Shown here: positions 18,674 through 27,346 of the stretch, one piece after another
Position numbering within the stretch: position 1 is the first letter of the stretch
Layout: the number at the start of each line of letters is the position of its first letter
Assembly: GCA_017626365.1 (NCBI GenBank)
Contig: JAGAIV010000042.1
Location: 1-64,000, forward strand
Source of the DNA: Clostridia bacterium
GTDB taxonomy: Bacteria; Bacillota; Clostridia; TANB77; CAG-508
Direction of reading: 5' to 3'
DNA: 64,000 bases
Notes under the pieces: generated by a model
Database searches by the model: none
What the model was told of the DNA's origin: nothing
What the model saw: only the letters and a program-made list of their open reading frames with translations
Position numbers and translations under genes: made by a program

Positions 18674-19336
18674 ATGGCAATTTTATTAGATTTAATAGTA
18701 ATTGGAATTATATTATTAAGCACATTTCTTGGCTATAAAAAAGGATTAATAGGCGTAGCATTTAAAATAATATCTTTTATAATTGCAATTATTATCACAT
18801 TACTACTATATAAACCAGTATCAAACCTAATCATAGAAAACACTTCATGGGATGAAACTATCGAAAATACAATATATACAAAATTAGCAGGAACAAAAGT
18901 AGAAGAAGGAGAAAAAATAAATAAAGAAGAAACAGATTTACCAGGAATTGTCGTAAATTACATTAATGAAGGAATTGAAAATACAGTAAAAGAAACACAA
19001 AAAAACGTAGCACAAATAGTAGCCCAAAATTTATCGCAAAGTATCATACAAATTGCTACAATGGTTATAATATTTATATTAACAAGACTAATATTGCTAT
19101 TTGCAAAAGTGATATTAGAAGCAGTGTCAGAACTGCCTCTTATAAAACAATTTAATGAAACGGGAGGAATTATATACGGTATTTTAAGAGGATTTATTAT
19201 GATATTTGCTATACTTGCAATAGCAAGTTTCATATTACCAGCGATCAATCAAACAGCCATGCTAGGATATATAGACAAAACATTTATCATCAAATTTTTA
19301 TATAACCATAATATTATATTAATGTTATTTTTCTAA
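18674..19336 (+). CDS. CvpA family membrane protein
   Basis: A 220-residue protein with four transmembrane helices and the CvpA-like opening LDLIVIGIILLSTFLGYKKGLIG. A soluble insert of about 70 residues lies between helices 2 and 3, and the C-terminus (GYIDKTFIIKFLYNHN) matches clostridial members. CvpA is linked to colicin V production in E. coli and to envelope homeostasis; the molecular role in Firmicutes is unclear. RBS TAGGAGG precedes ATG 18674. Confidence 0.85.
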   Translation: MAILLDLIVIGIILLSTFLGYKKGLIGVAFKIISFIIAIIITLLLYKPVSNLIIENTSWDETIENTIYTKLAGTKVEEGEKINKEETDLPGIVVNYINEGIENTVKETQKNVAQIVAQNLSQSIIQIATMVIIFILTRLILLFAKVILEAVSELPLIKQFNETGGIIYGILRGFIMIFAILAIASFILPAINQTAMLGYIDKTFIIKFLYNHNIILMLFF

Positions 19337-19407
19337 AGACCAATATTGCTATTTTGCTAGATATTTGTTATACTAAAAGTCACATAATAAAATATAGGAG
19401 TGAAGTC

Positions 19408-20790
19408 ATGAAAAAACAAGAACAGTTAACCAAAAAAGAAAAAAAACAAAATAAGAAAATAGAAAAGAAAAAAAGAAAGCAAGAAAAAAAGGAAAAAAGA
19501 AAAAAGAGCAAAGCGTGGAAGGCATTTAAAATAATTATGATAATATTACTAATTACAATACTTGCTTTTGCAGGAATATTTACATATAAAATGGCAAAAA
19601 ATGGTTGGGGTTTACAAGGATTTATTGCAACAGCAGTAGGACATGATGAATATACATTAAAAGATTTAAACCCTATTAATTTCTTATTAATAGGAATTAG
19701 TGGATATGAAGAAGACTACAAATTAGCAGACACAATCATGGTATGTTCCTATAATCCTAAAACGCAAAAAGCATCTATATTATCTATCCCAAGAGATACT
19801 TATGTAGGAAAAAATAAAGAAAAAGCATCGGCAAGTTATAAAATAAATGCTGTTTATAGAAATGGAGAAAATATTAACGGAATGGTAAAATCAATTGAGG
19901 GTATCACAGGACTTGAAATAAGTAATTATTTTATTATAGATACAGATGCATTAGTAGAATTAGTAGATGCGATTGGAGGAGTAACCTTTGATGTTCCAAT
20001 TGATATGAAATATGATGATGAAGGACAAGATTTGCACATAGATTTGAAAGCAGGAGTTCAAAAACTAGATGGTAAGCAAGCGGAAGGACTTGTAAGATTC
20101 CGTCACAATAATGATGGAAGCACATATTCACTTGAATATGGAGATAATGATGTAGGAAGAATGAAAACACAAAGAGAATTTATTACAGAATTAATGAAAC
20201 AAACTTTAAAACCAGAAAATATATTTAAATTAACTAAAATTGCAGAGATCGCATTTAAAAACATAACAACAAACATGACATGGGACAGTATAAAAGATTA
20301 TATCCCATATGCAGTAAGTTTTAACACAGAAAACTTAAAAACAGGAGTGTTGCCAGGAACACCAGAACTTTGCAATAAAGTATGGATTTACACAGTCAAT
20401 AAAAAACAAACCAAAACACTTATAGAAGAACTATTTAGCGAGGAAGAAGAAACTATTCCTGAAGAAAACACGAATACAATTGGAAATACGGTATCAAATG
20501 AGACAGCATCAAGTACAAATAAAAGTGAAATAACAATAGAATTGCTAAACGGAAGTGGAAAAGCAGAAAATCTTTCAAAAGTTACGAAATTATTAAAACA
20601 AAAAGGTTATAATGTTATAAAAACAGGAAATACTACAACTACAGACAAGACAAGTATTACCAATAAAACTAATCAACCAACTGTTACTTCAAATAATTTA
20701 AAAGAGATTCTAAAAGTTGGAACAATAACGAAAAAATCCGATAATTCAAAAGTAGATTATACCATTATAATAGGAAAAGACTATAAATAA
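19408..20790 (+). CDS. LytR-CpsA-Psr (LCP) family protein with C-terminal LytR_C domain
   Basis: A 460-residue type II membrane protein. A long lysine-rich cytoplasmic tail (1-35) is followed by a membrane helix (about 36-58), the LCP catalytic domain (about 90-320; DTIMVCSYNPKTQKASILSIPRDT with the conserved Arg-Asp, RFRHNNDG, GDNDVGRMKTQREFI) and a Thr/Asn-rich linker leading to LytR_C (IELLNGSGKAENLSKV). LCP enzymes attach teichoic acids or polysaccharides to peptidoglycan. ATG 19408 is chosen because AGGAG lies 7 bases upstream. The next gene, rsfS, follows after 13 bases. Confidence 0.93.
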   Translation: MKKQEQLTKKEKKQNKKIEKKKRKQEKKEKRKKSKAWKAFKIIMIILLITILAFAGIFTYKMAKNGWGLQGFIATAVGHDEYTLKDLNPINFLLIGISGYEEDYKLADTIMVCSYNPKTQKASILSIPRDTYVGKNKEKASASYKINAVYRNGENINGMVKSIEGITGLEISNYFIIDTDALVELVDAIGGVTFDVPIDMKYDDEGQDLHIDLKAGVQKLDGKQAEGLVRFRHNNDGSTYSLEYGDNDVGRMKTQREFITELMKQTLKPENIFKLTKIAEIAFKNITTNMTWDSIKDYIPYAVSFNTENLKTGVLPGTPELCNKVWIYTVNKKQTKTLIEELFSEEEETIPEENTNTIGNTVSNETASSTNKSEITIELLNGSGKAENLSKVTKLLKQKGYNVIKTGNTTTTDKTSITNKTNQPTVTSNNLKEILKVGTITKKSDNSKVDYTIIIGKDYK

Positions 20791-20803
20791 AGGAGGTTAT
20801 CAT

Positions 20804-21118
20804 ATGGAATTATTAAATAAAATAACACAATTATTAGAAGACAAAAAAGCCATAGATTTAAAAACACTAGATATAAAAGAAAAAAGTACATTAGCAGATT
20901 ATTTTGTAATTGCAAGTGGAACTTCAAATACACACATAAAAGCACTAGCAGATAATGTTGAAGTAGAATTAAAAAAAGAAAACATTTATCCAAACAAAAT
21001 AGAAGGATATAATACACAGTGGATTTTAATGGACTATGGAGACGTAGTTGTACACATATTTACTGAACAAGAAAGACAAAATTATGATATAGAACAATTA
21101 TATGAAAAAAATAAATAA
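20804..21118 (+). CDS. rsfS: Ribosome silencing factor RsfS
   Basis: A 104-residue protein with the Iojap/RsfS core: EKSTLADYFVIASGTSNTHIKALADNVE and the C-terminal NTQWILMDYGDVVVHIFTEQERQNYDIEQLY. RsfS binds L14 of the 50S subunit and blocks subunit joining during starvation. RBS AAAGGAGG precedes ATG 20804. It is followed by a bidirectional terminator. Confidence 0.96.
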   Translation: MELLNKITQLLEDKKAIDLKTLDIKEKSTLADYFVIASGTSNTHIKALADNVEVELKKENIYPNKIEGYNTQWILMDYGDVVVHIFTEQERQNYDIEQLYEKNK

Positions 21119-21157
21119 AAAAATGCAGGTCGATGAAAAAATCGACCTGCATTTTTT
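21118..21157. terminator. Bidirectional terminator
   Basis: AAAAAATGCAGGTCGAT and its exact complement enclose GAAAAA, between the convergent rsfS and carboxypeptidase genes. Confidence 0.9.
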
Positions 21158-22479
21158 AATAATCAAATTTATAAAAAGAATAGGTATTCTTAGAAGATTT
21201 CTTTTTAGATTTTGATTTTTTACTTTTTTTCTTCTTTTTCTTTCCCTTATTTATAAAATTCAAAACACATTTTAAAATATATAAAGCAAAAATTACCAAC
21301 GCGATTTTTAATACAAGAGAAAAAATAGAACTTGCTAAAATATCTTGACCTGCTATTAAATTTGTAGTATATTTAATACCATCAATAGTATAAGAAATTT
21401 TACCAATTACACTTCCTTTTTTAATAGGAGCCTTTAGTTTTTCATCTAATTCTACTTCTGGAGAAAAATTTCCTAAAGAATTATCCATTTTTACTAATGC
21501 ATTAATATCATTTTCATATAAGACGTTCAAATTTTTAGTATCACTTGAAGCATTTCTTGGAGTAATTACTTTAAAAACATCATTCGCTTTACAAAGAGTA
21601 TCGTATTTATAATTTTCAAAGCCATAATCAAATAAAGTAATACAATCATCAAATTTATTAGTATCTGTGGAAATATCAGAACCCGCTCCCATAATCACAC
21701 AAATTAATTCCATATTATCTTTTTTTGCACTAGCAACAATACAATTTTTTGCAGCATCGGTATAACCTGTTTTAATACCAGTTGCATACTCATAATATTG
21801 TCCACTTTTAGGATTCACCAAGCGATTTGTAGTAAGAAAAACACGGTCTTCTTTATCATATTTATTTGTGACAGGCAAAGTGTAGCGAACGGTAGAAACG
21901 AGCTTTCTAAAAGTTTCATTATTCATAGCATATTTTCCAATCAAAGCTAAATCGTATGCAGTAGAATAATGGTTTTCATCATGTACTCCATTTGCATTTA
22001 CAAAATGAGTATTTTCACACCCCAATTCTCTTGCCTTTGTATTCATCATACTAGCAAAACTTTCTACAGATCCAGCTATATCTTCAGCAATAACATTTGC
22101 CGCATCATTAGCAGAAGGAATTAATAAAACATGAAGCAATTGTTCATAAGTTAAAGTTTCATCTAATTGTAAATTAGCATTATTATATCCAACAGGAACT
22201 GTGAAAATAGCGTTATAACTAACGGTGGCTGTATCTGTAAGCAAACGATTTTCCAAAGCTAAAATTGCTGTCATAATTTTAGTAGTACTAGCAGGATACA
22301 TTTTTTTATCTGCGTCCTTTTCATATAAAATTTTACCAGTACCGTGAATCCATAAGCAAAGCAACCGGAGCATTCACAACAGGTTCTTTATTACTTGCAA
22401 AGCTTGGAATAATAGGCAACAATGCGCTAACAACAATAAAAAAAGTAAGTATATATACTAAATATTTTTTTCGATTCAT
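21156..22479 (-). CDS. Serine-type D-Ala-D-Ala carboxypeptidase (DacF/PBP5-like), read through a CGG +1 recoding site
   Basis: With recoding the product is 440 residues. It has a signal peptide (MNRKKYLVYILTFFIVVSALL..., cut probably after SFA), then LMDSGTGKILYEKDADKKMYPASTTKIM with the catalytic SxxK (STTK), SAN (SANDAAN) and KTG (IKTGYTD) motifs. A C-terminal membrane helix and a very basic tail end the protein. The signal peptide and the first 45 residues are in one frame, and the whole catalytic domain is in the next. The switch is TCA CGG T, giving Ser-Gly-Thr at the conserved position before GK(I/V)LYEK. Class C penicillin-binding proteins of this type trim peptidoglycan pentapeptides; DacF acts in spore cortex synthesis. 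Confidence 0.93.
22342..22344 (-). other. CGG(T) +1 recoding site 3 (carboxypeptidase gene, Gly46)
   Basis: On the minus strand TCA CGG TAC TGG TAA is in frame with the ATG at 22479. Skipping the C gives GGT ACT GGT AAA (Gly-Thr-Gly-Lys), and the frame is then open to 21156. Confidence 0.92.
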
Positions 22480-22593
22480 AAAACACCATCCATAAAATTA
22501 AAATGTCATCTAATATCTTATATTAAATCAATACAAATTTCAATGTTTATTATAAAAAAGCAATAAAATTAAGAAATAAAGGAGGAAATCCAA

Positions 22594-23213
22594 ATGATTA
22601 AATTTAATCAAAAACAAATAACAATAGGAGCTTTAGTAATAGCTATCATGCTAGGAATTATCGGTTACTACTTTTATACAACATTACAAAATAATGAAGA
22701 AGAAACCATACAAATTAGTGAAGAAAACATTGTAGAAAAGGAAATCGAAACAAAAGAAGAAAAAGAAGAGAAAATCATTGTCCATATTGCAGGAGAAGTA
22801 AAAAATCCTGGAATAATCAAAATTAATGAAGGAGCAAGAATAGCAGATGTAATTGAAAAAGCAGGAGGATTAAACAAAGAAGCAGACATAAGCAACATTA
22901 ATCTTGCTTACGCAGTGGAAGATGGACAAAAAATAACTATACCAACGATAGGTAATGAAATACAAGAATATATAACCGAAGACAGTCAAACAAACGTGAA
23001 ACAAGAAAACTCGAACAAAAAAATAAATCTAAATAAAGCTACAAGCGCGGAACTACAGACACTCCAAGGTATACGGAGAATCCACAGCTGAAAAAATTAT
23101 CAATTATCGAAAAGAAAATCGGAAACTTTAAACAAATTGAAGACTTAAAAAATGTCCCCGGAATCGGAGACTCAAAATTTGACGCCATTAAGGAAAACAT
23201 TACGGTAAAATAA
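22594..23213 (+). CDS. comEA: ComEA family DNA-binding competence protein with two CGG +1 recoding sites
   Basis: With both recodings the product is 205 residues. A transmembrane helix (about 10-28) is followed by an acidic linker, a SLBB domain (VHIAGEVKNPGIIKI...GARIADVIEKAGGL) and a C-terminal helix-hairpin-helix domain. The HhH part reads INLNKATSAELQTLQGI, then Gly-ESTAEKIINYRKEN, then Gly-NFKQIEDLKNVPGIGDSKF, matching the family to its last residue (VK). Both sites fall inside 46 bases, and both need the same correction. ComEA is the membrane receptor that binds incoming DNA in transformation. Downstream comEB/comEC are not adjacent; a terminator and tRNA-fMet follow. RBS AAAGGAGG precedes ATG 22594. 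Confidence 0.94.
23074..23076 (+). other. CGG(A) +1 recoding site 4 (comEA, Gly161)
   Basis: CAA GGT ATA CGG AGA is in frame from ATG 22594. Skipping the C gives GGT ATA GGA GAA, the GIGE hairpin of the helix-hairpin-helix motif. Confidence 0.95.
23120..23122 (+). other. CGG(A) +1 recoding site 5 (comEA, Gly176)
   Basis: In the frame set by the previous site, GAA AAT CGG AAA CTT TAA appears. Skipping the C gives AAT GGA AAC TTT AAA (Asn-Gly-Asn-Phe-Lys), the ENGxF position of ComEA proteins, and the frame runs to the stop at 23213. Confidence 0.95.
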
Positions 23214-23218
23214 AAAAA

Positions 23219-23246
23219 GAACCATATTAATATGGTTCTAGGTTTG
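23219..23246 (+). terminator. Terminator after comEA
   Basis: GAACCATATT pairs with AATATGGTTC, followed by a short T-rich stretch, immediately before the convergent tRNA gene. Confidence 0.65.
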
Positions 23247-23247
23247 T

Positions 23248-23323
23248 TGGTTGCGAAGGCAGGACTCGAACCTGCGACCTTCGGGTTATGAGCCCGACGA
23301 GCTGCCAACTGCTCCACCTCGCG
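23248..23323 (-). tRNA. Initiator tRNA-fMet(CAU)
   Basis: A complete 76-base tRNA with encoded CCA and anticodon CAT. The C1-A72 mismatch at the top of the acceptor stem and the three G-C pairs of the anticodon stem (GGG/CCC) are the classic marks of the initiator. Confidence 0.96.
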
Positions 23324-23481
23324 ATGTACTTGTATAGTATAATCTGTTTTATGCATAATGTCAAGGTTTCTGATAAAATTTTCTTAAAATTTCAGAGAAT
23401 ACCTTGTATAATTAAAAAAAAAAGGATAATATATAGTATATGTAGAAACTCGAAAAATATACCAAATTAGGAGGAAGTATC

Positions 23482-24180
23482 ATGGAATTTTATATGAATG
23501 AAGGAAAAAGTGTTGAAATAGAAGTAAATGGACAAACTTATTTAAGACATGCAATCAAAACAAGATTTGTAAAACAGGGAGAATCATATATAGATTTATT
23601 TAAAGAATATGTATTACCAATTTATGAAGAAGGGGATATTATCTCAAGCAGTGAAAAAATTATTGCATTGTGTCAAAACAGAATCATAAAAAGAGAAGAT
23701 ATCAAAATAGGATTTTGGGCAAAACTTTTATCAAAATTTGCATCACATCCAGATACAGGAGTTGGAGTAGGAGAAACGATTAAAATGCAATATGCTATTG
23801 ATACAGTAGGACTATTAAAAGTATTATGGGCAAGTATTGCAAGTGCAGTAACAAAACTATTTGGAAAAAAAGGTGTGTTTTACGAGATTGTAGGACAAGA
23901 AGTTAGTGGACTAGACGGATTTTATGATCACGTTTGGAAAGAATATGGAGATATCGGAATTCAATTGCCAGAAAATCCAACAGGAGTATGTAATGACATA
24001 AAAGAACAATTAGGAATTTCTTGTATGATTGTAGACGCTAATGATTTAGGACAAGAAATACTAGGATATTCAGATGATATCAAACTATCAGAACAAGAAT
24101 TAAAAGAATTGATTAAAGATAACCCATCAGGACAAGGAAAAGAATTAACACCATTAATTTTAATCAGAAGGAAAAACTAA
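23482..24180 (+). CDS. Coenzyme F420:L-glutamate ligase-like family protein
   Basis: A 232-residue protein resembling the CofE/F420-0:gamma-glutamyl ligase fold: AIKTRFVKQGESYIDLFKEYV, EGDIISSSEKIIALCQ and the later VGQEVSGLDGFYDHVW, PTGVCNDIKEQLGISCMIVDANDLG. Clostridia of this kind do not make F420 as far as is known, so the enzyme probably ligates an amino acid to another acceptor. RBS AGGAGG precedes ATG 23482. It stands alone. Confidence 0.8.
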   Translation: MEFYMNEGKSVEIEVNGQTYLRHAIKTRFVKQGESYIDLFKEYVLPIYEEGDIISSSEKIIALCQNRIIKREDIKIGFWAKLLSKFASHPDTGVGVGETIKMQYAIDTVGLLKVLWASIASAVTKLFGKKGVFYEIVGQEVSGLDGFYDHVWKEYGDIGIQLPENPTGVCNDIKEQLGISCMIVDANDLGQEILGYSDDIKLSEQELKELIKDNPSGQGKELTPLILIRRKN

Positions 24181-24191
24181 AAAAAACAGAC

Positions 24192-24278
24192 AAAGGAAAA
24201 GAAGCCATTATTTTACTGGAGCGTATGCGACCAGCGCAGGAATTGAGCGAAATTAAAAATAATGGCTTCTCTTCCTTT
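24192..24278. repeat. Long hairpin element with conserved 26-nt core, copy A
   Basis: GAAGCCATTATTTT pairs exactly with AAAATAATGGCTTC, extended by AGGAAAA/TCTTCCT. The loop carries GGAGCGTATGCGACCAGC... (core at 24218-24243), which recurs with one change at 49605-49630. The stems of the two copies are different but both perfect. Confidence 0.8.
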
Positions 24279-24293
24279 AAACATTATCTATAA

Positions 24294-24341
24294 AAATACC
24301 TAGCATTATGTGGTCTTTACCCACTTTTGCTAGGTATATAA
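24294..24341 (-). terminator. Hairpin, probable terminator of the IbrAB-like cassette
   Basis: ACCTAGCA pairs with TGCTAGGT around a loop containing GTGG/CCAC. On the minus strand it is followed by TATTTTTATAG. Confidence 0.5.
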
Positions 24342-24358
24342 TTTGTATAAAAACGAGG

Positions 24359-24883
24359 CTAGGTGGTTTTTTTTAGATTTTCTTCAAACTCTTCCCAAGA
24401 TTTACTAAAAACATGATTTGCAAAAGCCTCTTTTAATCCACTAATTTGTTTTAAGCGAATAATCTCATCTAATTCCATTCCTAAATGTTCTGAAATCTGT
24501 TCTTCGCTCCATCCATTATTACTTAAATCAATCACAATCTTAGACATATCAACAATTTGATGAGTACCTCTTGCACGATTATGGCGAATGGTACTTGCCA
24601 TACGATTACTTAAATCCTTATCAATAGTAACAATGGGAACTTGCTTCAAATGAAAATATTCTTTTGCACAACGATAACGGTGAAATCCATCCACAACAAT
24701 ATAACGGTCATTTTCTTTATCATAATAAGTAACAATTGGCTGTGTATATCCATCTTCTTCAATCGAATGTTTTAAAAGTTTCATTTCTGGAGGAGCAACC
24801 TTGTTAGGGTTATAGTCATTTGCCACAACCTTATCAATATCTACCATTTTCACATTTAAGACAGGAAATTCAATTTCTTTCAA
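24359..24883 (-). CDS. ParB/Sulfiredoxin-fold nuclease-like protein (IbrB-like)
   Basis: A 174-residue protein with an N-terminal ParB-like domain: VVANDYNPNKVAPPEMKLLKHSIEEDGYTQPIV and the conserved VVDGFHRYRCA, followed by RHNRARGTHQIVDMS and a helix-turn-helix-like segment (GWSEEQISEHLGM). IbrB proteins are ParB-like partners of the PAPS-reductase-like IbrA. Its start at 24883 lies next to the stop of the preceding gene, so translation is coupled. It is the last gene of a three-gene cassette with 24884 and 25230. Confidence 0.85.
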   Translation of the reverse strand: MKEIEFPVLNVKMVDIDKVVANDYNPNKVAPPEMKLLKHSIEEDGYTQPIVTYYDKENDRYIVVDGFHRYRCAKEYFHLKQVPIVTIDKDLSNRMASTIRHNRARGTHQIVDMSKIVIDLSNNGWSEEQISEHLGMELDEIIRLKQISGLKEAFANHVFSKSWEEFEENLKKTT

Positions 24884-25252
24884 TTATTTGTCACCTCTAA
24901 TCATAACAAAATGCTTATAATTATCTAAAACACTTACTTTCAATCCACACTCTTGATATAGATTCTTATATAAATTTGTTACAATACTAGGTTGAATAGT
25001 TATGGTTTTTAAAATTTCTTTAAAAATTTCTTTTAAATAAGTTTCATTACTAGAATAAATATTTTTAATAACACCATCACAGACCGAAATAAATCCACAA
25101 GCTTTGTCATCTGGATCAACATAGATGTACCAAGATTTGTTATTATCATCATAAATACGGTCTTTTGTTTCTGTTTGAACAATACGAGAACCAAAGAACT
25201 TCCCCATATAATTATAAAAATTAGAATCTTTATTCGTCAGTTTTATTATCAT
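24884..25252 (-). CDS. Hypothetical protein, possibly GNAT-like, in the IbrAB-like cassette
   Basis: A 122-residue protein (begins MIIKLTNKDSNFYNYMGKFF, ends YKHFVMIRGDK). The strand and helix pattern with a central DDKACGFISVCDGVIKNIY resembles a small acetyltransferase fold, but no acetyl-CoA binding signature is clear. It overlaps the end of the DUF3440 gene by 23 bases and abuts the ParB-like gene, so the three are expressed together. Function unknown. Confidence 0.65.
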   Translation of the reverse strand: MIIKLTNKDSNFYNYMGKFFGSRIVQTETKDRIYDDNNKSWYIYVDPDDKACGFISVCDGVIKNIYSSNETYLKEIFKEILKTITIQPSIVTNLYKNLYQECGLKVSVLDNYKHFVMIRGDK

Positions 25253-26541
25253 CTTTGTTCACCTCTTCTTCTATAAATTTAATTAAATCTTTATCATCCG
25301 AAACAGTATCCTCTGTTAATAAATTATCCCATTTATGAATGAGCTTTCGAAGTTCTTCATCATCTGTTTTTGTTTGTGCAAAACAAAGACGTTTCATATA
25401 AAAATCATTCTTTTCAATAGCTCTTGCAATTCTTCTCCAAGAAATAACTTTTTTCTGATTTTCCAATTTACTATCTGCCTCATCTGGAATATCGCAAATA
25501 TCGATGTTATCTCGTTTTTTATACCAATAAGCGAATTTCTTAATTTTTCGATAATAATGAAGCATTAAATCACTATTATAAATTCCAATGCTTTCAAGTA
25601 AAAAGATAGCATATTCTTTCCAAGACATAAAATCTGGCTTAGAAGTTCGAAGATTTCCTAAAGCAGTAGTCCTACAATATATATTTCCAAAATTAACACC
25701 GATTCACACGATTTACTACCTTAGACCAGGTATCATATTCCAAAGCTTTAAATTGGTCTAGTCCATTTTTTTGGTCATCGCCATAAGGCTGACATAAACG
25801 TTGCTCATGAATACTAAGACCATTTTTATACATTAACTCATAAACCTGATTATACTTCAAATCAAACTTACTAACAGCCCCCCAAATATCTTCTGTTCGC
25901 CAGTCGTAAATAGGATAAAAATTAAATACATCAATATATCTATCATTACATTTAATTTTAGTTGTCCAACGCTTATTGTCATACACAATTTTTCCATCAA
26001 ACGTAATAGTTCTAAAACGGTTTAAACTCTCATCACTACGGATTCCAACACCACAAGCAACTAATCCACCATATTTTTTTTGGTACCAATCTGCAAATTC
26101 AAGAATAAAATCTTCAAATTCCTCTCCTTTACGAAACCAAGGAAAAGGATTATTATTCATATTAATACTATCACTTGGTAAATCCCTTACCCATAAATCT
26201 TTACTTTCCTCTTCCCAACAAATCCATTTTGGCTGTAAAATAGAAACAGCATTTCTAAGAGCCATAGGAAGGGCAATATGATAAAAATCTCGAATTTGAG
26301 ATAATTGCTTTAATTCATAAACATGGTCAATGGTTAAACGATATTGTGCTTCAAAATCAATATATAAAACATCAAATTTACGGTTCTTTTTCTTAGCAAC
26401 CATATTAGCTAGCTGAACCATAACACTGCTATCTTTTCCACCACTTACACTAAAATATATATTATCAAAATGATCAAATATAAATTCCAATCGTTCAAAG
26501 GCAGCATCTAAAACGTTTTTTTTCAAATATATTTTAGGCAA
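25230..26541 (-). CDS. DUF3440/IbrA-like PAPS-reductase-family protein, read through a CGG +1 recoding site
   Basis: With recoding the two apparent frames become one 436-residue protein. The N-terminal PP-loop domain has FSVSGGKDSSVM (residues about 31-42) and the PAPS-reductase core; YPIYDWRTEDIWGA and GLSIHEQRLCQPYG follow. The break is GTG AAT CGG TGT TAA, which becomes VN-Gly-VNFGNIY, a conserved DUF3440 motif, and the rest (SWKEYAIFLLESIG...) is the family's C-terminal region. DUF3440 proteins (IbrA) occur with ParB-like IbrB; in E. coli ibrAB controls immunoglobulin-binding genes. The biochemical reaction is unknown. Seen separately the halves would look like two truncated genes. Confidence 0.9.
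25699..25701 (-). other. CGG(T) +1 recoding site 6 (DUF3440 gene, Gly281)
   Basis: In frame with the ATG at 26541; the zero frame stops two codons later (CGG TGT TAA). Skipping the C gives GGT GTT AAT TTT GGA (Gly-Val-Asn-Phe-Gly), and the frame is open to 25230. Confidence 0.92.
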
Positions 26542-26673
26542 AATTTACACCCTCTTTAATGATTCACATATCAGTATTATGATATAAACGTAGAAAAAAG
26601 TCAATAAAAGCAGAATAGTAGTATTTTATTTAAAAAAAGTGTGATATAATTTATAAAAAAAGGAGAAAAAAGT

Positions 26674-27258
26674 ATGAAAATACTAGTAGCAAGCGGAAAT
26701 GAGGGAAAAATAAAAGAAATAAAATCAATCCTAAAAGAATTTGATATAATTACACTAAACGACATAAAAAATACTGTAGAAGTAATTGAAGATGGTAAAA
26801 CTTTTGAGGAAAATGCGAAAAAGAAAGCAAAAGAGATATATGAACAAACTTTAATACCATGTCTTGCCGATGATAGTGGAATTTGTATACAAGAATATAA
26901 CGGATGGCCAGGAGTAAAAACAGCAAGATTTTTAGGAGAAGACAAAGCTTCTAATAAGAATGCAAAAGAAAGAAATGAATACATATTAAATAAAATGCAA
27001 GGACTAGAAAAAGAAAAAAGAAAAGTAGACAATATAACTGTAATTGCGTACTATGATGGAAAAAAATTTAAAATAGGAAGGGGGATTCTTTCAGGTATTA
27101 TTGCAGAAGAAGCAAAAGGAGAAAACGGATTCGGATTTGATGAGATCTTTGAATTAGAAGATGGAAGAACCCTTGCCCAACTTACCAAAGAAGAAAAAAA
27201 TAGCATAAGTAGTCGAAAAAAAGCATTGCAAGAAATAAAAAGACAAATTATTAGCTAA
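26674..27258 (+). CDS. rdgB: RdgB/HAM1-type dITP/XTP pyrophosphatase
   Basis: A 194-residue protein with the family motifs VASGNEGKIKEI (residues 4-15), FEENAKKKAK, CLADDSGICI, ENGFGFDEIFEL and SSRKKALQ. It hydrolyses non-canonical purine triphosphates (ITP, XTP, dITP) to monophosphates and cleans the nucleotide pool. RBS AAAGGAG precedes ATG 26674. It is transcribed alone, upstream of sigH. Confidence 0.95.
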   Translation: MKILVASGNEGKIKEIKSILKEFDIITLNDIKNTVEVIEDGKTFEENAKKKAKEIYEQTLIPCLADDSGICIQEYNGWPGVKTARFLGEDKASNKNAKERNEYILNKMQGLEKEKRKVDNITVIAYYDGKKFKIGRGILSGIIAEEAKGENGFGFDEIFELEDGRTLAQLTKEEKNSISSRKKALQEIKRQIIS

Positions 27259-27283
27259 ATCCCAAGAAAATCGCGAAAAAGTC

Positions 27284-27312
27284 TTGACATATTAAGGTTT
27301 TATCAATATAAT
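27284..27312 (+). promoter_or_regulatory. Sigma-A-type promoter of sigH
   Basis: TTGACA, 17 bases, TATAAT, ending about 35 bases before the sigH start codon. Confidence 0.8.
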
Positions 27313-27346
27313 GCAAATAGAATCAGCTTAGGAGGTCAAAAGTCAC

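Noticed and set aside
23039..23356. A 105-residue minus-strand frame near 23.0-23.4 kb
   Set aside because: It is the antisense of the comEA end and the translation of tRNA-fMet; no RBS.
25230..25628. A separate 132-residue gene at the end of the IbrA-like gene
   Set aside because: It is the C-terminal part of the DUF3440 protein, joined through CGG T at 25701; it has no RBS of its own at the apparent ATG.
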